Origin: Buchnera aphidicola (Pterocallis alni)
GTDB taxonomy: Bacteria > Pseudomonadota > Gammaproteobacteria > Enterobacterales > Enterobacteriaceae
Reading direction: 5' to 3'
DNA length: 64,000 bases
Assembly: GCF_964059075.1 (NCBI RefSeq)
Contig: NZ_OZ060377.1
Coordinates: 124,001-188,000 of the forward strand
Below the pieces are notes generated by a model. That model was given only the letters and a program-made list of their open reading frames with translations, had not been told where the DNA came from and searched no databases. The position numbers and the translations under genes are program-made. Below are positions 1 through 9,812 of the stretch, one piece after another (within the stretch, counting starts at the first letter, position 1; every line of letters begins with the position of its first letter).

Positions 1-1255
1 TATTTTAAATTATATAAATATTTTATTATTGTTAGGTTGTATAAGTAAGTCCGCACAAATTCCATTGCAATTATGGCTTCCAACAGCTATGGTTGGTCCT
101 GCTCCTGTATCTGCTTTAATTCATGCCGCTACTATGGTAACTGCAGGTATTTATTTAATAATGCGTAATTATACTTTATTTCTTACAACTCCTTTAATTT
201 TAAATATATCTGGTTTTTTAGGTGCTTTAACATTACTATTTTCTAGTATTTCTGCTATCTTTCAAAGTGATATTAAAAAAATATTAGCATATTCTACCAT
301 GAGTCAACTTGGATATATGTTTGTTGTTTTGAGTATTGGGGGTTGGGGTTTAGCTTTATCTCATTTAATTACTCATGCATTTTTTAAAGCATTATTATTT
401 TTATCTGCTGGAACTTTGATTAAATATTGTAAAAATGAACAGAAAATTTTTTATATGGGAAATAATTTATGGAATACATTTCCTTTTATATATTTTTGTT
501 TTGTTATAGGAGGTGCTTCTTTATCTGCTTTTCCAATTATAACATCTGGTTTTTATAGTAAAGGAAATATTTTATTTTATATTTTACAAAAAAAATACTT
601 TATATTTTTTATTATATCTATGTTATCTGCTTTTTTAACTACATTATATATTTTCAGATTAATATTTATTGTTTTTCATACACAATCCAATTTAATACGT
701 AAAAATGTTTCGATAAATTGTATACAATTTATACCATTAATGATTTTAGCTATTTGTTCTACTTATGTGGGTATTTTTTTAATTCCAGATTGTTCCAAAT
801 TATATCCTATTTTTTCTTTGGTTGAAAGACATACAAAATTGTATTTAGAAATATTCTCTTCTTTTATAATTATATTTTCTATTTATTTATCTTATTACTT
901 ATATGTTATAAAAAAACGTTTTTTTAATAATAATGTACAATATTTTTCTTTATGTTATATAACTAATATTATTAAAAAAGATATTGGTTTATATAGCTTA
1001 TATAATGTTTTTTTTCCCAAGTTATATATTAAAATAACTAAATATTTTTTTAATAAACCTTTTAATATGTTAAATAAAATGTTATTTTTTATATTTTATA
1101 AATTACATTCATTTTTATCATTTTTTGAAGATAGTATATTTATTTTTTATGTTATGATTTTTTTTATTTTTTTATTATTTATGGAATTAATGATTTTTTA
1201 TATTAATAATACTATTTTGAATATTCATAATCATGTTAAAATTAGTTATTTATAA
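1..1255 (+). CDS. nuoL: NADH-quinone oxidoreductase subunit L, C-terminal two thirds (cut by window start)
   Basis: NuoL is the distal antiporter-like membrane subunit of proton-pumping complex I. The reading frame is open from base 2, so the true start lies upstream. About 417 codons are visible, against roughly 613 in E. coli. The visible part begins near the conserved GxxSKSAQIPLQLWLP segment, then shows PVSALIHAATMVTAG, the SDIKKILAYSTMSQLGY loop and LITHAFFKALLFLSAG. These are hallmarks of the Mrp-antiporter fold with its lysines and histidines in the proton channel. The C-terminus is rich in hydrophobic segments and fits the lateral helix and final TM helix. nuoM follows after a short gap, as in the canonical nuo operon. 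The TTG at 29 is not a credible start because the conserved domain continues upstream of it. Confidence 0.97.
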   Translation, partial: ILNYINILLLLGCISKSAQIPLQLWLPTAMVGPAPVSALIHAATMVTAGIYLIMRNYTLFLTTPLILNISGFLGALTLLFSSISAIFQSDIKKILAYSTMSQLGYMFVVLSIGGWGLALSHLITHAFFKALLFLSAGTLIKYCKNEQKIFYMGNNLWNTFPFIYFCFVIGGASLSAFPIITSGFYSKGNILFYILQKKYFIFFIISMLSAFLTTLYIFRLIFIVFHTQSNLIRKNVSINCIQFIPLMILAICSTYVGIFLIPDCSKLYPIFSLVERHTKLYLEIFSSFIIIFSIYLSYYLYVIKKRFFNNNVQYFSLCYITNIIKKDIGLYSLYNVFFPKLYIKITKYFFNKPFNMLNKMLFFIFYKLHSFLSFFEDSIFIFYVMIFFIFLLFMELMIFYINNTILNIHNHVKISYL

Positions 1256-1301
1256 TTTTATATAATTTTATTTTCCAAATGATTAATACATAGGATTTTG
1301 C

Positions 1302-2792
1302 ATGTTACTTTTATTGTTCATTCTTTTACCATTATTAAGTATAATGTTATGTTTAACATGTGAATATGTAAATATTAAAATATCTAAATGGATTGCATTA
1401 ATTACAATGTCTTTAGTTTTTTTTCTTTCTATATTTTTATGGGGTAAATATTTTTATTTTCATAATATTGTATGTAATAAAAATAGTTGGATTGAAGAAT
1501 TTCAAATACCTTGGATACCTATTTTAGGAATAGAATTTCATTTAGGAATAGATGGATTATCATTGATTATGCTAGTTCTATCTAGTTTTATTGCAGTAAT
1601 ATCTGTTTTATGTTCTTGGGATGAAAGTAAAAATTATTCTGGTTTTTTTTATTCTAGTACATTATTGATTTTTATTGGTACAGTGGGGGTTATACTATCT
1701 TTAGATTTATTTTTATTTTTTTGTTTTTGGGAAATTATGTTATTACCTATATATTTTTTAGTGATATTTTGGGGTAATAAAATATATAATAAAAAGGATA
1801 AAATATATACTGCTAATAAATTTTTGATTTATACTCAATTATCTAGTTTATTGATGTTATTTTCAATTTTTTTATTATCTTGGAATTGTTATGTTCATAC
1901 TCATATATTAACTTTTAATTATAATATATTATCTACTATACCTATTTATTTACCTTTAGAATATACAATCATGATAGGTTTTTTTCTCGCTTTTGCAGTT
2001 AAAATGCCTATTATTCCGTTTCATAGTTGGTTACCTAATTTGCATAGTAGGTTATTACCATCAGCATCTATAGATTTATTAGGTTTGTCGTTAAAAGTTT
2101 CTATATATGGATTGTTGCGATTTAATACTTTATTTTTTAAAGTTTCTTCTATGTATTTTTTTTATAATGCTTTTTTTTTAGGATTATGTACGATATTTTA
2201 TGCATCATGGATGGCTTTTAATGAAAAAAATATTAAAAAAATAATAGCTTATAGTTCTATTGCTCATATGGGGTTTATGCTAATTGGTATATATTGTGGA
2301 GATACATTATCTTTACAAGGTGTAGTGTTACAGATGATTTTTAATACTATTTCTACTTCTGGTTTGTTGGTTTTGTTTGGTCAAATATATAGTCGTTTTA
2401 AAATTATGAATATTATGCATATGGGTGGAATATATACTGGAATAAAATGGATTCCAAGTTTTGTATTTTTCTTTTTTTTTACAAATTTAAATTTTCCTGG
2501 TACTCCTAATTTTATTGGAGAAGTAATGATATTACTTGGAGTTTTACACAAATCATTAATATTATTTTTACTATTAATGTGTAGTTTATTTTTCCCGGTT
2601 ATTTATTCATTAAATGTTATACACAGGGTTTTTTATGGTCCATTATTAAATTATGGATTAAAAAAGATTATACAAACTAATTATTTGGAGTTTAGTTTAA
2701 TTTTTGTATTAATGATTATAACAATTTTGTCAGGTTTATTTCCTGAATATATATTACATACTTATAATATTTTATTAAACAATATTTATTAA
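1302..2792 (+). CDS. nuoM: NADH-quinone oxidoreductase subunit M
   Basis: NuoM is a membrane antiporter-like subunit of complex I that helps couple NADH:quinone electron transfer to proton export across the inner membrane. The 496-residue product is near the family's usual length (about 509 in E. coli). It has many hydrophobic helices. The conserved motif FCFWEIMLLPIYFL carries the essential TM5 glutamate. FAVKMPIIPFHSWLPNLH carries the channel lysine, and IIAYSSIAHMGFML is the second-half signature. The ATG start is preceded by AGGA at a workable distance. It lies between nuoL and nuoN in the expected order and strand, so transcription is presumably from the nuo operon promoter outside the window. 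Confidence 0.98.
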   Translation: MLLLLFILLPLLSIMLCLTCEYVNIKISKWIALITMSLVFFLSIFLWGKYFYFHNIVCNKNSWIEEFQIPWIPILGIEFHLGIDGLSLIMLVLSSFIAVISVLCSWDESKNYSGFFYSSTLLIFIGTVGVILSLDLFLFFCFWEIMLLPIYFLVIFWGNKIYNKKDKIYTANKFLIYTQLSSLLMLFSIFLLSWNCYVHTHILTFNYNILSTIPIYLPLEYTIMIGFFLAFAVKMPIIPFHSWLPNLHSRLLPSASIDLLGLSLKVSIYGLLRFNTLFFKVSSMYFFYNAFFLGLCTIFYASWMAFNEKNIKKIIAYSSIAHMGFMLIGIYCGDTLSLQGVVLQMIFNTISTSGLLVLFGQIYSRFKIMNIMHMGGIYTGIKWIPSFVFFFFFTNLNFPGTPNFIGEVMILLGVLHKSLILFLLLMCSLFFPVIYSLNVIHRVFYGPLLNYGLKKIIQTNYLEFSLIFVLMIITILSGLFPEYILHTYNILLNNIY

Positions 2793-2819
2793 CAATTTAT
2801 TATTAAGGTTAGTATACAC

Positions 2820-4262
2820 ATGATCATTCCTGTTTATAGAATGATTTCTTTTATTCCATTTATACTTTTAATCACGAGTATTATGGTCATTATGTGCTCG
2901 ATTATAATTAAGAGAAATCATTTTTTTGTTATGTGCACTACAGTAATTGGATTATTTTTTACTTTGATATCATTATTATTTCTATTGAAATTTCATTCTA
3001 TACATTTTAATATTTTATTACGGTGTGATTTTTATTCTATTATTTATAGTGTTATGATGGTATTATGCACTTTATATATTAGTATTATTTCTTATTTTTA
3101 CATTAAAAAATTTTTTTTATATAAAGAAGAGTTTTATGTATTAATTTTATCTTCTCTTTTAGGTGGTTTGTTATTAGTTTTTGCGAATCATATTATTTCT
3201 ATTTTTGTAGGTTTAGAAGTTATGTCTATACCTACAATTGGGATGATGACATATTCCTTATATTATCAAAAGTGTTTAAATGTTGTATTAAAATATGTTA
3301 TACTTTCTAGTCTTGCTTCAATTTGTATGTTATTTGGTATAGCAATAATCTATTCTGTATGTGGTAATTTAAGTTTATATAATATTAAAGTTTCTTTTTT
3401 GATCAATACTATATATGTGAACCAAATATTATTATTAGGTTTAGCATTGTTTTTATTTCCTTTCTTTTTTAAGCTTGCTTTATTTCCATTTTATTTTTGG
3501 GTTTCTAGTATTTATGAAAATATTTCTTCCTTTGTTTTGATATATTTATCCACTGTTATTAAAATATCAATTATTAGTTTATTAATTAAATTATTTGTAT
3601 ATTTTCCGCATCCATGTGCCAATGTTTTATATTTATTTTTAGAAATTATTTCTATATTTTCTATTATTTTTGGAAGTATTATGTCTGTTTTGCAAAAAAA
3701 TATAAAAAAATTGTTTGGTTATGCATCTATTGTACATATTGGGTATATTTTAATTCCAATTTTTACTATTAATAATTATTTTATTTTGAATAAAGTAATA
3801 TTGTTGTATTTAATCAATTATGTATTAGGTAATATAGGAATATTTACTATTTTATGTTTATCTAAATTATATTATGATTATAGATTGATAAAATTAAATG
3901 ATTTATATTTTTATAAAGGTTTTTTTTGGAAACAACCCATACTAAGTATTAGTATGACTATAATTATTTTATCTTTTTTAGGTATTCCGTTTACATTTGG
4001 TTTTATTACTAAATTTTATATTATTTTTATATCTGTATTACATAGTTGCTATTTTGCAAATTTAGGTATTTTAATTAGTATGTCATTAGGAATATTTTAT
4101 TATTTAAAGATTATTTTAAATATATATTCTTTTAATAAGAATATTGTTCATCAAACATTACCTATGATGATGTGTAGAAATATAGAATATTTTATATTGT
4201 TTATTGCATTTACTATTTTTGTATTAGGAATATTTCCGCAAATAATATTACATTTTGTATAA
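2820..4262 (+). CDS. nuoN: NADH-quinone oxidoreductase subunit N
   Basis: NuoN is the third antiporter-like subunit of respiratory complex I and sits next to the hydrophilic arm. The product has 480 residues (E. coli 485). It shows the conserved ISIFVGLEVMSIPTIGMM segment with the TM5 glutamate near residue 133, FKLALFPFYFWVSSIYE around the central lysine helix, and IKKLFGYASIVHIGYIL. The ATG is preceded by a clear AAGG. This is the last gene of the nuo operon. The next gene on the same strand (a TerC/Alx protein) starts 56 bases downstream with its own ribosome-binding site and may be read from the same transcript. Confidence 0.97.
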   Translation: MIIPVYRMISFIPFILLITSIMVIMCSIIIKRNHFFVMCTTVIGLFFTLISLLFLLKFHSIHFNILLRCDFYSIIYSVMMVLCTLYISIISYFYIKKFFLYKEEFYVLILSSLLGGLLLVFANHIISIFVGLEVMSIPTIGMMTYSLYYQKCLNVVLKYVILSSLASICMLFGIAIIYSVCGNLSLYNIKVSFLINTIYVNQILLLGLALFLFPFFFKLALFPFYFWVSSIYENISSFVLIYLSTVIKISIISLLIKLFVYFPHPCANVLYLFLEIISIFSIIFGSIMSVLQKNIKKLFGYASIVHIGYILIPIFTINNYFILNKVILLYLINYVLGNIGIFTILCLSKLYYDYRLIKLNDLYFYKGFFWKQPILSISMTIIILSFLGIPFTFGFITKFYIIFISVLHSCYFANLGILISMSLGIFYYLKIILNIYSFNKNIVHQTLPMMMCRNIEYFILFIAFTIFVLGIFPQIILHFV

Positions 4263-4318
4263 TATATTTTATTTTTAATTATTTGATTTAATAATTTTAT
4301 GTATTGTAGGTATATATT

Positions 4319-5266
4319 TTGAATATGATGAATATATTTTTTGTATGGATATTTTTCTTTTTTGTTATCTCTTTCACTACATTGATTAATTTTTTTTATA
4401 TAAAAAAATATTTTTCTCAATTAAGTCAATTACAAAAATCTTATTTAAATTATTTTATATGGCTATTATCAACTTGTGTATTTGTTTTTTTATTATGGAT
4501 ATATTTTTTTTATTATTATAATATTTTAATAGCTAATAGAAAAATATTAGATTTTGGTATTAGTTATGTAATTGATCATATTTTATCGTTAGATAATATT
4601 TTAATATGGTTTATTTGTTTTGAATATTTTAATATTCCTATTAATTTACAAAATAGAATATTAACATATGGTGTATTAGGTTCATTTATATTAAGATTTT
4701 TTTTAATTATGTTGAGCTATTGGTTTTTATTACATTGGAATTGGGTAATTTTTTTATTTAGTTGTATATTATTATTTTCTGGTTTAGAAATGTTATTAAT
4801 AAAAACGGATAATAATATTACAGATAATATATTTTTAATTTTTATGATGAAATATTTTAATGTTATTAATTCTATTAATTCAGAAAAATTTTTTCTTTAT
4901 AAAAAGAATATTTTATACATTACTCCTCTTTTTTTAGTATTAGTATTAATTGAATTAAGTGATATATTATTTGCTTTAGATAGTGTTCCTGTTACTTTAA
5001 CTTTTGTAAAAGATCCATGTATTATTATTACGGCAAATATTTTTTCTATTTTAGCATTGCGTTCCATTTATTTTATTATATTTAATATATTAAATAAGAA
5101 TTTTTATATTAAATCTATTATTTCTATAATAGTAATGTTAATTTCTGTAAAAATTATGTACGAAAATTATATTTATATTTTAGAAAATAATATATATATA
5201 TTTATTGCCATAGTACTATTTTTATTTTTAACTTTTAATATTTTAAAAAAATATTTTTTTCGATAA
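4319..5266 (+). CDS. alx: TerC/Alx family integral membrane protein, probable manganese exporter
   Basis: The 315-residue polytopic membrane protein matches E. coli Alx (321 residues) throughout. It has an N-terminal helix pair, then ISYVIDHILSLDNILIWFIC (the SLDN motif near residue 92), YGVLGSFILRFFLIM, and the second-half signature ELSDILFALDSVPVTL with paired acidic residues. The acidic residues of the two inverted repeats are the likely metal-coordinating positions; Alx is implicated in Mn(II) efflux. The TTG start is chosen because AGG at 4308-4310 lies 8 bases upstream. An ATG two codons later is the alternative. The 56-base upstream gap is too short to hold the manganese riboswitch that precedes E. 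coli alx. It sits between nuoN and folC on the same strand. Substrate here is inferred from family. Confidence 0.85.
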   Translation: MNMMNIFFVWIFFFFVISFTTLINFFYIKKYFSQLSQLQKSYLNYFIWLLSTCVFVFLLWIYFFYYYNILIANRKILDFGISYVIDHILSLDNILIWFICFEYFNIPINLQNRILTYGVLGSFILRFFLIMLSYWFLLHWNWVIFLFSCILLFSGLEMLLIKTDNNITDNIFLIFMMKYFNVINSINSEKFFLYKKNILYITPLFLVLVLIELSDILFALDSVPVTLTFVKDPCIIITANIFSILALRSIYFIIFNILNKNFYIKSIISIIVMLISVKIMYENYIYILENNIYIFIAIVLFLFLTFNILKKYFFR

Positions 5267-5294
5267 TTGATGTCATGTTAGAGATAGGGTAATC

Positions 5295-6590
5295 ATGAAG
5301 AGAATTAAATATGATCGCAATACACCTTTTAAATTATGGTTATCTTATATTAATACAATATATCCTCCCTCAGTGGATTTTTCTCTTGAAAGAGTAATAT
5401 ATGTTGCTAAAAAATTGGATGTATTAAATATTCCTTCTTTTATATTTACTGTAACTGGTACTAATGGTAAGGGTAGTACATGTATTACGATTGAACAATT
5501 ATTTTTACATTCTGGTTATACGGTTGGTTTGTATACTTCGCCTCATTTAATTAATTATTATGAAAGAATTAGGATTAATGGGAAATATATTACTAATTAT
5601 ATTATATATACTACTATGTTTGAAAAAATTGAATTATTAAGAAATAATGTTATATTAACTAATTTTGAATTTATTACACTGACTGCATTATTAATATTTC
5701 AAGAATTAAATTTGGATGTGATAATATTAGAAGTTGGAATAGGTGGTAGATTAGATCCAACAAATATTATTAATCCTAATATTGCCGTGATTACAAATAT
5801 TAATATGGATCATATTCATATTTTAGGAAAAAATAGGAATGATATTGCTTTGGAAAAAGCAGGAATTTTTAGAAAAAATATTTCAGTTATAATAGGAGAG
5901 GATAAAATTCCTAATTCTATATATAAATTAGCATATTATTTAAAGAACGATTTATATAGAATAAGATATGAATGGTTTTGGTATATAACAAATAACTGTT
6001 GGAATTTATATGATACAAAAGGGAATATATGTAATTTACCCATTTCTAATGTTTTTGTACCAAATGTAGCTTTAGGATTAGAAGCATTTAGAATATCTAA
6101 TTTTTATTATAATAAAAAAAATATTGTTAAAGCTATAGAAAAAATTTTCATTCCAGGTAGATTACAAACGATTTTATATCATCCATATATAATTGTAGAT
6201 GTTGCTCATAATCCACACGCTACTTTAGTTTTATATAAACGATTAAAAAATATATTGAGTAAAAGAGAGAATGGAAATATTTATGCAATAATAGGTATGA
6301 TTCTGAACAAAGATATTAAAAATACTGTTTTTAATTTGTTCGGTATTATTCACCAATGGTATTATACTAGTTTAAAATCTGATAATTCTGTTCATACAGA
6401 TGTCTTAAAAAAATATTTACCACACAATTCAGTATGTTGTTCGAGTATTGATATTGCATTAGATATATTAATACATAAAGTGAGTGATAAAGATATTATC
6501 TTAGTATTTGGTTCTTTTATTGCTGTTTCGGAAGCTGTTGTATATATTCGTACAAAATATATTTTTAATAATATATTGATTAAAAATTAA
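5295..6590 (+). CDS. folC: Bifunctional folylpolyglutamate/dihydrofolate synthase
   Basis: FolC adds glutamate to dihydropteroate and to folates in the cytosol, completing and retaining folate cofactors. The 431-residue product (E. coli 422) is a Mur-ligase-family enzyme. It carries the P-loop TGTNGKGST at residues 54-62, GLYTSPHLINYYERIRING (folate/omega loop), LEVGIGGRLDPTNI, ITNINMDHIHILG with the Mg-binding His, KAGIFR with the carbamylated-lysine region, and PGRLQTI plus VDVAHNPHA in the C-terminal domain. The ATG has an upstream GATAGGG. The gene ends 9 bases before the convergent prs stop codon, so the two genes almost abut tail to tail. Confidence 0.97.
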   Translation: MKRIKYDRNTPFKLWLSYINTIYPPSVDFSLERVIYVAKKLDVLNIPSFIFTVTGTNGKGSTCITIEQLFLHSGYTVGLYTSPHLINYYERIRINGKYITNYIIYTTMFEKIELLRNNVILTNFEFITLTALLIFQELNLDVIILEVGIGGRLDPTNIINPNIAVITNINMDHIHILGKNRNDIALEKAGIFRKNISVIIGEDKIPNSIYKLAYYLKNDLYRIRYEWFWYITNNCWNLYDTKGNICNLPISNVFVPNVALGLEAFRISNFYYNKKNIVKAIEKIFIPGRLQTILYHPYIIVDVAHNPHATLVLYKRLKNILSKRENGNIYAIIGMILNKDIKNTVFNLFGIIHQWYYTSLKSDNSVHTDVLKKYLPHNSVCCSSIDIALDILIHKVSDKDIILVFGSFIAVSEAVVYIRTKYIFNNILIKN

Positions 6591-6599
6591 TTATTATTT

Positions 6600-7556
6600 T
6601 TATTTTATTTTACATTTTTTATATTCAAACATAGCTGAAATAGATTCTTCATTACTAATTCTACGAATTGCTTCAGCTAGCATGCTAGATAAAGTTAACG
6701 TTCTGACTTTTTTGTTTTGTTGAATTTCTATAGATAAAGGAATAGTATCACATACAATTACTTCGTCTATATATTCTTTGTTTATATTTTCTATAATATT
6801 TCCTGAAAAAACTGGGTGTGTAGCATATGCTAGTACTTGATTTGCTCCATGTTGTTTTAATGCTTTTGCTGCTGCACATAGTGTTCCTCCAGTATCAATC
6901 ATATCATCTATTAAGATACAATCTCTTTTATTAACATCTCCTATTATATTCATAACTTGAGCTACATTATTTCGGGGTCTTCTTTTGTCAATAATAGCCA
7001 TGTCAGTATCATATAATAATTTTGCAATAGCTCTAGCTCGGACTACTCCTCCGATATCTGGAGAAATAATAATAGGGTCGTGTAATTTACTTTTTAACAT
7101 ATCTTCTAGTAATACGAAACTGCCAAATACATTATCCACAGGAACATCAAAAAATCCTTGTATTTGTTCTGCATGTAAATCCACAGTAAGTACTCTATCT
7201 ATACCTACATTAGATAAAAAATCTGCTACTATTTTCGCTGTTATTGGTACCCTGGTTGATCTAACTCGGCGATCTTGTCTAGCATATCCAAAGTATGGAA
7301 TAACAGCAGTTATTCTTCCTGCAGATGCTCTACGTAAAGCATCTATTATTACAGCTAATTCTATAATATTATCATTTGTTGGATAACATGTAGATTGAAT
7401 AATAAAAATATCATACCCTCTTACATTCTCGTTAATTTTAACACTAATTTCGCCATCACTAAATCTATTTACTGTAGATTTACCGATATTAATATATAAT
7501 TTATGTGCAATGAGTTCTGCTAATTTTGGAATAGAGTTACCGGAAAATATTTTCAT
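6600..7556 (-). CDS. prs: Ribose-phosphate pyrophosphokinase (PRPP synthetase)
   Basis: Prs makes PRPP from ribose 5-phosphate and ATP, feeding purine, pyrimidine, NAD, histidine and tryptophan synthesis. The 318-residue product matches the class I enzyme (E. coli 315). It shows the RFSDGEISV segment, the flexible loop [10 protein letters not shown] near 88-97 with catalytic Arg, [30 protein letters not shown] with the catalytic lysine replaced in register by KRRP downstream, and the PRPP-binding loop DDMIDTGGT at about 217-225. In E. coli ispE lies immediately downstream-adjacent in this cluster. Here folC converges on the stop side, and prfA diverges on the start side after only 187 bases with no ispE. 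Confidence 0.98.
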   Translation of the reverse strand: MKIFSGNSIPKLAELIAHKLYINIGKSTVNRFSDGEISVKINENVRGYDIFIIQSTCYPTNDNIIELAVIIDALRRASAGRITAVIPYFGYARQDRRVRSTRVPITAKIVADFLSNVGIDRVLTVDLHAEQIQGFFDVPVDNVFGSFVLLEDMLKSKLHDPIIISPDIGGVVRARAIAKLLYDTDMAIIDKRRPRNNVAQVMNIIGDVNKRDCILIDDMIDTGGTLCAAAKALKQHGANQVLAYATHPVFSGNIIENINKEYIDEVIVCDTIPLSIEIQQNKKVRTLTLSSMLAEAIRRISNEESISAMFEYKKCKIK

Positions 7557-7728
7557 TATAATTATGATTACTCGTAGTTAAAAGGTGAAATAAAATAATA
7601 TTTATATTTTATATACTATAATAAATTTGTTATATATTCAATGTTATATTGTTAAATAGTTATATGTTATATAAAATACATAATAATATTAAAATTAATA
7701 TAATAATTTTTTATATTTCATACAATAC

Positions 7729-7734
7729 AAGGAG
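7729..7734 (+). promoter_or_regulatory. Strong Shine-Dalgarno site deciding the TTG start of prfA
   Basis: AAGGAG lies 9 bases upstream of a TTG codon. Starting there places the GGQ motif of release factor 1 at residues 233-235, exactly as in E. coli. That supports TTG over the ATG ten codons further on. Confidence 0.75.
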
Positions 7735-7743
7735 TTAGGTATT

Positions 7744-8817
7744 TTGCAAGATTTATTTTTAAAAAAATTACAGATGCTATATATTAGATTTAAAAAAATT
7801 GAACAAATATTTAGACATATTACTATTTTGTCTAACAATAGTGTTATGAGTTCTTTATCAAAAGAATATGCTAAATTATCTGACATTATTCAATATTATG
7901 TAGAGTGGAAAAAATTAAAAAAAAATATTAAATTAACAAAATTATTACTATATGATGCAGATATTTTAGATTTAGTACAAGATGAATTAACAGTGTTACA
8001 AGAAAAAAATATGATATTAGAACGTAAAATAAAACAAATTGTTTTACCGGAAGACCCGGATGATAAAAAGAGTTGTTTTATTGAAATAAGAGCAGCTACT
8101 GGGGGGGATGAAGCAGCAATATTTGCTGGTGATTTGTTTAAAATGTATGGTAAATATGCAGAATACCAAAATTGGAATATAAAAATAATGAGTTGTAGTA
8201 TTGGGGAAAAGGGTGGTTTTAAGGAAATTATTTTAAAAATTACAGGACTAGGTGTATGTGGTAGATTAAAATTTGAATCTGGAGGACATCGCGTACAACG
8301 TGTTCCTCAAACAGAGTCTCAGGGTAGAATTCATACTTCAACATGTACAGTAGCAGTAATGCCAGAAGTTCTTGCATGTGAAGATACTATTATTAAATCT
8401 TCTGATTTAAAAATAGATACTTTTCGATCTTCTGGAGCTGGAGGACAACATGTTAATACAACTGATTCTGCCATTAGAATTACTCATATTCCAACGGGAA
8501 CAGTAGTAGAATGTCAAGATGAACGTTCACAACATAAAAATAAGTCTAAGGCATTATCCATTTTATCTGCTCGTATTCATGCTCAAGAAATAAAAAAAAA
8601 AAAAATAAAGGATTCTTTTATTAGGAAAAATTTATTAGGTACTGGTGATAGATCGGATAGAAATAGAACTTATAATTTTCCTAAAAATAGAGTAACAGAT
8701 CATCGTATTAATTTAACTATATATTGTTTACAGGATATATTAAATGGAAATTTAGATATGTTAATAGAACCTATTCTACAAGAATATTATTCCGATCTTC
8801 TATTATATTGTCGATAA
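7744..8817 (+). CDS. prfA: Peptide chain release factor 1
   Basis: RF1 recognises UAA and UAG stop codons on the ribosome and triggers peptide release. The 357-residue product has an N-terminal helical domain, then [19 protein letters not shown] near 114-132. The codon-recognition tripeptide reads PQT at 188-190 (PAT in E. coli). The catalytic [12 protein letters not shown] has GGQ at 233-235, whose Gln is the substrate of PrmC, encoded 9 bases downstream. A run of 14 adenines (8592-8605) lies inside the gene near residues 283-287, encoding consecutive lysines. The frame is maintained in the DNA. The start is TTG with a strong ribosome-binding site. In E. coli hemA precedes prfA; it is absent here. 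Confidence 0.97.
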   Translation: MQDLFLKKLQMLYIRFKKIEQIFRHITILSNNSVMSSLSKEYAKLSDIIQYYVEWKKLKKNIKLTKLLLYDADILDLVQDELTVLQEKNMILERKIKQIVLPEDPDDKKSCFIEIRAATGGDEAAIFAGDLFKMYGKYAEYQNWNIKIMSCSIGEKGGFKEIILKITGLGVCGRLKFESGGHRVQRVPQTESQGRIHTSTCTVAVMPEVLACEDTIIKSSDLKIDTFRSSGAGGQHVNTTDSAIRITHIPTGTVVECQDERSQHKNKSKALSILSARIHAQEIKKKKIKDSFIRKNLLGTGDRSDRNRTYNFPKNRVTDHRINLTIYCLQDILNGNLDMLIEPILQEYYSDLLLYCR

Positions 8818-8826
8818 TATTATTAT

Positions 8827-9654
8827 ATGAATATAAAAAATTGGTTAAAATATGCTAAATTATTATTATCTTATGATAATTCTGTTTTAGATGCAGAAAT
8901 TTTACTAAGTTATGTATTAAAAAAGTCTCGAGTATGGATAAAAATATTTGATTGTTTTGTATTAAATAAAGTTCAAATAAATATTTTAAATAATTATTTA
9001 TATCGTAGAAAAAATTTTGAACCTATTGCTTATATTATTCAAAAAAAAGAATTTTGGTCTTTATCATTTATTGTGTCAAAAAATTCTTTAATACCAAGAC
9101 CAGAAACTGAAATATTAGTAGAGCAAAGTTTAAATAGATTAGGGAAAACTGGTTATATATTAGACTTAGGTTCAGGTTGTGGTAATATAGCTTTGTCTTT
9201 AGCTTTTGAAAAGCCATATTGTAGTGTATTAGGTATTGATTATATTTTAGAATTGATTTTACTCGCTAAAATGAATGCTGTGTGTTTAAATATTAGTAAT
9301 GCTACTTTTGTACAAGGTAATTGGTTTCAATCTATTAATATGCAATTTAATATAATTGTTAGTAATCCTCCTTATTTAAGTGTCAATCATATGGTAGGTA
9401 TCAATAAAGAAGTGTCTTTTGAGCCATATTATACATTATTTTCTGGAAGTAATGGTATGAGTGATATTAGTAAGATTATTTATAATGCAAAAAAATATTT
9501 ATTTTTAAAAGGTTGGTTATTAATTGAGTATGGAATAGGTCAAACGAAAATAATACATAATTTATTTAAAGAAAACGACTTTTATAATATCAGTGTTTAT
9601 AAAGATTATCATGGTTATAATCGTGTAATAGCTGGTCAAAAAATATATGAGTAA
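8827..9654 (+). CDS. prmC: Release factor glutamine methyltransferase
   Basis: PrmC (HemK) methylates the Gln of the GGQ motif in RF1 and RF2 using S-adenosylmethionine, improving termination. The 275-residue product (E. coli 277) has the N-terminal helical substrate-binding domain with PIAYIIQKKEFWSL. This is followed by SLIPRPETEILVEQ, the SAM-binding motif DLGSGCGNIALSLA from residue 113, and the catalytic NPPY motif at 180-183. It follows prfA by 9 bases on the same strand, the conserved two-gene arrangement, so enzyme and substrate are co-expressed. Confidence 0.97.
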   Translation: MNIKNWLKYAKLLLSYDNSVLDAEILLSYVLKKSRVWIKIFDCFVLNKVQINILNNYLYRRKNFEPIAYIIQKKEFWSLSFIVSKNSLIPRPETEILVEQSLNRLGKTGYILDLGSGCGNIALSLAFEKPYCSVLGIDYILELILLAKMNAVCLNISNATFVQGNWFQSINMQFNIIVSNPPYLSVNHMVGINKEVSFEPYYTLFSGSNGMSDISKIIYNAKKYLFLKGWLLIEYGIGQTKIIHNLFKENDFYNISVYKDYHGYNRVIAGQKIYE

Positions 9655-9812
9655 AGTATTTTTTATTATGTGGTTTTATTATATATAACATATTTTATGA
9701 TATAAAAAATATAAATTTTTTTAAATATTATTTATTTTAAAAATTTTTTATTTTATTTTTTTATTCATGATATATTTTATATTTATAATATAAATTCAAT
9801 ATAGGTATAAAA

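Noticed and set aside
4151-4420. 89-codon minus-strand frame across the nuoN/alx junction
   Set aside because: Antisense to two conserved genes, Lys/Ile/Asn-rich, with no family resemblance.
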